Position numbers and translations under genes: made by a program. From Betaproteobacteria bacterium UBA5582 (lineage in GTDB: Bacteria; Pseudomonadota; Gammaproteobacteria; Burkholderiales; Rhodocyclaceae), in contig DILW01000192.1 in the NCBI GenBank assembly GCA_002425245.1, forward strand, positions 1-6,888: a stretch of 6,888 nt of DNA, read 5' to 3'. Below the pieces are notes generated by a model, which did not search any database, was not told the DNA's origin, and saw nothing but the letters and a program-made list of their open reading frames with translations. Positions 5,839-6,888 of the stretch are shown here, in pieces; within the stretch, counting starts at the first letter, position 1; each line of letters begins with the position of its first letter.

Positions 5839-6650
5839 GTCAGCAAGCACAGGTCACCATTCTGGTGCCCAACTACAAGACCCCGGAAATCACCAAGATT
5901 TGCCTGCGCCTGCTGCGCAAGTACACCGATTTCGCCCAGGCCCGGGTGATCGTGATCGACAACGATTCCGCCGACGCCTCGCTCGACTACCTGCGCGGCA
6001 TTTCCTGGATCGAACTGATCGAGCGTCCGGCCGAAGCCGGCGACACGCCGGCCCTGTCGCATGCACGGGCGCTTGACCTGGCGCTGGCGCGGGTCGATAC
6101 GCCGTACGTGCTGTCGATCCATACCGACACCTTCGTCCGCCGTGCCGACTGGCTGAACGTGCTGCTCGCGCCCTTTTCCGCGGACGCGCGGGTGGCCGGC
6201 GTCGGTTCCTGGAAGCTGGAAACCAAGACGCCGCTGCAACGCTTCGGGCGCCGCGTCGAGCAGGCCTGGAAGACGGCGCTGTTCCGCATGACCGGCCGGC
6301 GTACCTTCCGCGCCGAGCGTTTCGACGACAGCCTGCATTACCTGCGCAGTCATTGCGCGATGTACCGCACCGACGTCATCCGCGAACTGAACACCGGTTT
6401 CGCCGACGGCGACGAGGTGGCCGGCAGCGTCATGCACCGCAAGATGGTGGCGGCCGGTTACCGCATGTGTTTCCTGGAATCGGTCGATCTCGGCCAGTAC
6501 GTCGATCACGTCAATCATGCGACCATGGTGCTCAATCCCGAGCTGGGCAGCAGCGCCTCGAACATCCGCAGCGGCAAGAAGCGGGTCAGCGACAAGCTGC
6601 GCGGCATCGACGCCGACGCGCTGCTCGCCGACGACAGCCTCGACCGCTGA
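5835..6650 (+). CDS. Family 2 glycosyltransferase (GT-A fold)
   Basis: A 271-residue cytoplasmic or membrane-associated inverting glycosyltransferase. The N-terminal nucleotide-binding strand is VTILVPNYKTPEIT (7-20). VIVIDNDSADASLDYL (38-53) is the second conserved GT2 block. SHARALDLALARVDTPYVLSIHTDTFV follows, in which H96-T97-D98 stands where most GT2 enzymes have the metal-binding DxD. HCAMYRTDVI (173-182) and GDEVAGSVMHRKMVAAGYRM (192-211) form the acceptor side, where D193 or E194 could be the base. The lack of transmembrane segments suggests soluble transfer to a lipid-linked glycan at the inner face of the membrane. The start overlaps the hydrolase stop by 4 bp and has a ribosome site. 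It ends 6 bp before a kinase-like gene. The neighbours point to LPS core or another surface glycan; the sugar donor cannot be read from the sequence. The family call is firm. Confidence 0.88.
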   Translation: MSQQAQVTILVPNYKTPEITKICLRLLRKYTDFAQARVIVIDNDSADASLDYLRGISWIELIERPAEAGDTPALSHARALDLALARVDTPYVLSIHTDTFVRRADWLNVLLAPFSADARVAGVGSWKLETKTPLQRFGRRVEQAWKTALFRMTGRRTFRAERFDDSLHYLRSHCAMYRTDVIRELNTGFADGDEVAGSVMHRKMVAAGYRMCFLESVDLGQYVDHVNHATMVLNPELGSSASNIRSGKKRVSDKLRGIDADALLADDSLDR

Positions 6651-6656
6651 CCGCCC

Positions 6657-6888
6657 ATGCTGAGCGAAGCCGCAGCCCTGCGCGCTGCCGGGCGGCAGCC
6701 GCCGGTCCCCTTCGAGATTGCCCTGGCCGACGGCCGCCTCCTCACCGTCAGCCGCTTGCTGCGCGTCCTGCCCGGCAAGCGGGTGGTCGGCGAAGCCCGC
6801 CTGGACGGCCGGCGGGTGCTGGCCAAGTTGTTCATCGCTGCGGCCAGCGAGCGTCACTGGGCGCGCGAACGCGACGGGATCGAAGCCT
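6657..6888 (+). CDS. LPS/InaA-type kinase-like protein, N-terminal part (runs off window)
   Basis: The frame is open from ATG 6657 to the window end: 77 codons plus one base, with no stop. The start lies 6 bp after the GT2 stop; the ribosome site is weak. The N-terminal region reads PVPFEIALADGRLLTVSRLL (16-35), then LRVLPGKRVVGEARLDGRRV (35-54), then LAKLFIAAASERHWARERDGIEA (55-77). LAKLF with K57 looks like the ATP-site lysine strand, and the E71 region (HWARERDG) like the glutamate-bearing helix of a kinase N-lobe. From memory of that family, this resembles the longer (about 470-residue) kinase-like protein PA5006 of the P. aeruginosa core locus. The catalytic HxD and IDxx motifs would lie outside the window, so activity cannot be judged. 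If the call is right, the gene resumes the kinase series interrupted by the carbamoyltransferase and hydrolase blocks. Confidence 0.75.
   Translation, partial: MLSEAAALRAAGRQPPVPFEIALADGRLLTVSRLLRVLPGKRVVGEARLDGRRVLAKLFIAAASERHWARERDGIEA

Noticed and set aside
4738..5850. A 370-residue - strand frame opposite the SGNH gene
   Set aside because: It is a mirror of the hydrolase codons (rich in V, H, D, A and G), has no domain signature and no ribosome site I can see. The + strand product has clear SGNH motifs.
5808..6857. A 349-residue - strand frame opposite the GT2 gene and the kinase start
   Set aside because: It is an antisense shadow without recognisable motifs. It would also overlap two genes with clear family signatures.

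Overview
The window looks like chromosomal DNA from a GC-rich Gram-negative bacterium. The WaaG and WaaP sequences, the codon use and the gene order suggest a betaproteobacterium, perhaps a Rhodocyclales relative. That placement is inferred from protein resemblance and not from a marker gene. The DNA is almost fully coding: eight genes lie in three blocks, and the largest gap is 114 bp. I see no RNA gene, insertion sequence, CRISPR array or phage gene.

Block 1 (positions 2-2186, + strand) is a lipopolysaccharide (LPS) inner-core operon. It holds the C-terminal part of the core glucosyltransferase WaaG, then the heptose kinase WaaP/RfaP, then a second kinase of the InaA/WapP type. The three genes overlap by 16 and 4 bp and were probably co-transcribed and translationally coupled.

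Block 2 (positions 2190-4617, - strand) converges on block 1 with only 3 bp between the stop codons. Read in its own direction it holds a NodU/CmcH-type O-carbamoyltransferase, an SxtJ-family membrane protein and a 50-residue DUF5989 (SxtK-type) membrane protein. This is the same trio as sxtI-sxtJ-sxtK of the saxitoxin cluster, but here it sits inside an LPS core locus.

Block 3 (positions 4732-6888, + strand) diverges from block 2 across a 114-bp region with two back-to-back promoter candidates. It holds a membrane-anchored SGNH/GDSL hydrolase-like protein, a family 2 glycosyltransferase and the first 77 codons of another LPS-kinase-like gene that runs off the window.

A working model joins the blocks. 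WaaG and the family 2 glycosyltransferase extend the core, the kinases phosphorylate heptoses, and the carbamoyltransferase with its two small membrane partners carbamoylates a core or O-chain sugar. Pseudomonas aeruginosa offers a precedent: its core locus carries waaG-waaP-wapP and further kinases followed by the carbamoyltransferase wapO, and its HepII carries an O-carbamoyl group. The SGNH protein would add or remove an ester on a related glycan. The gene identities are well supported; the joint function is inference.
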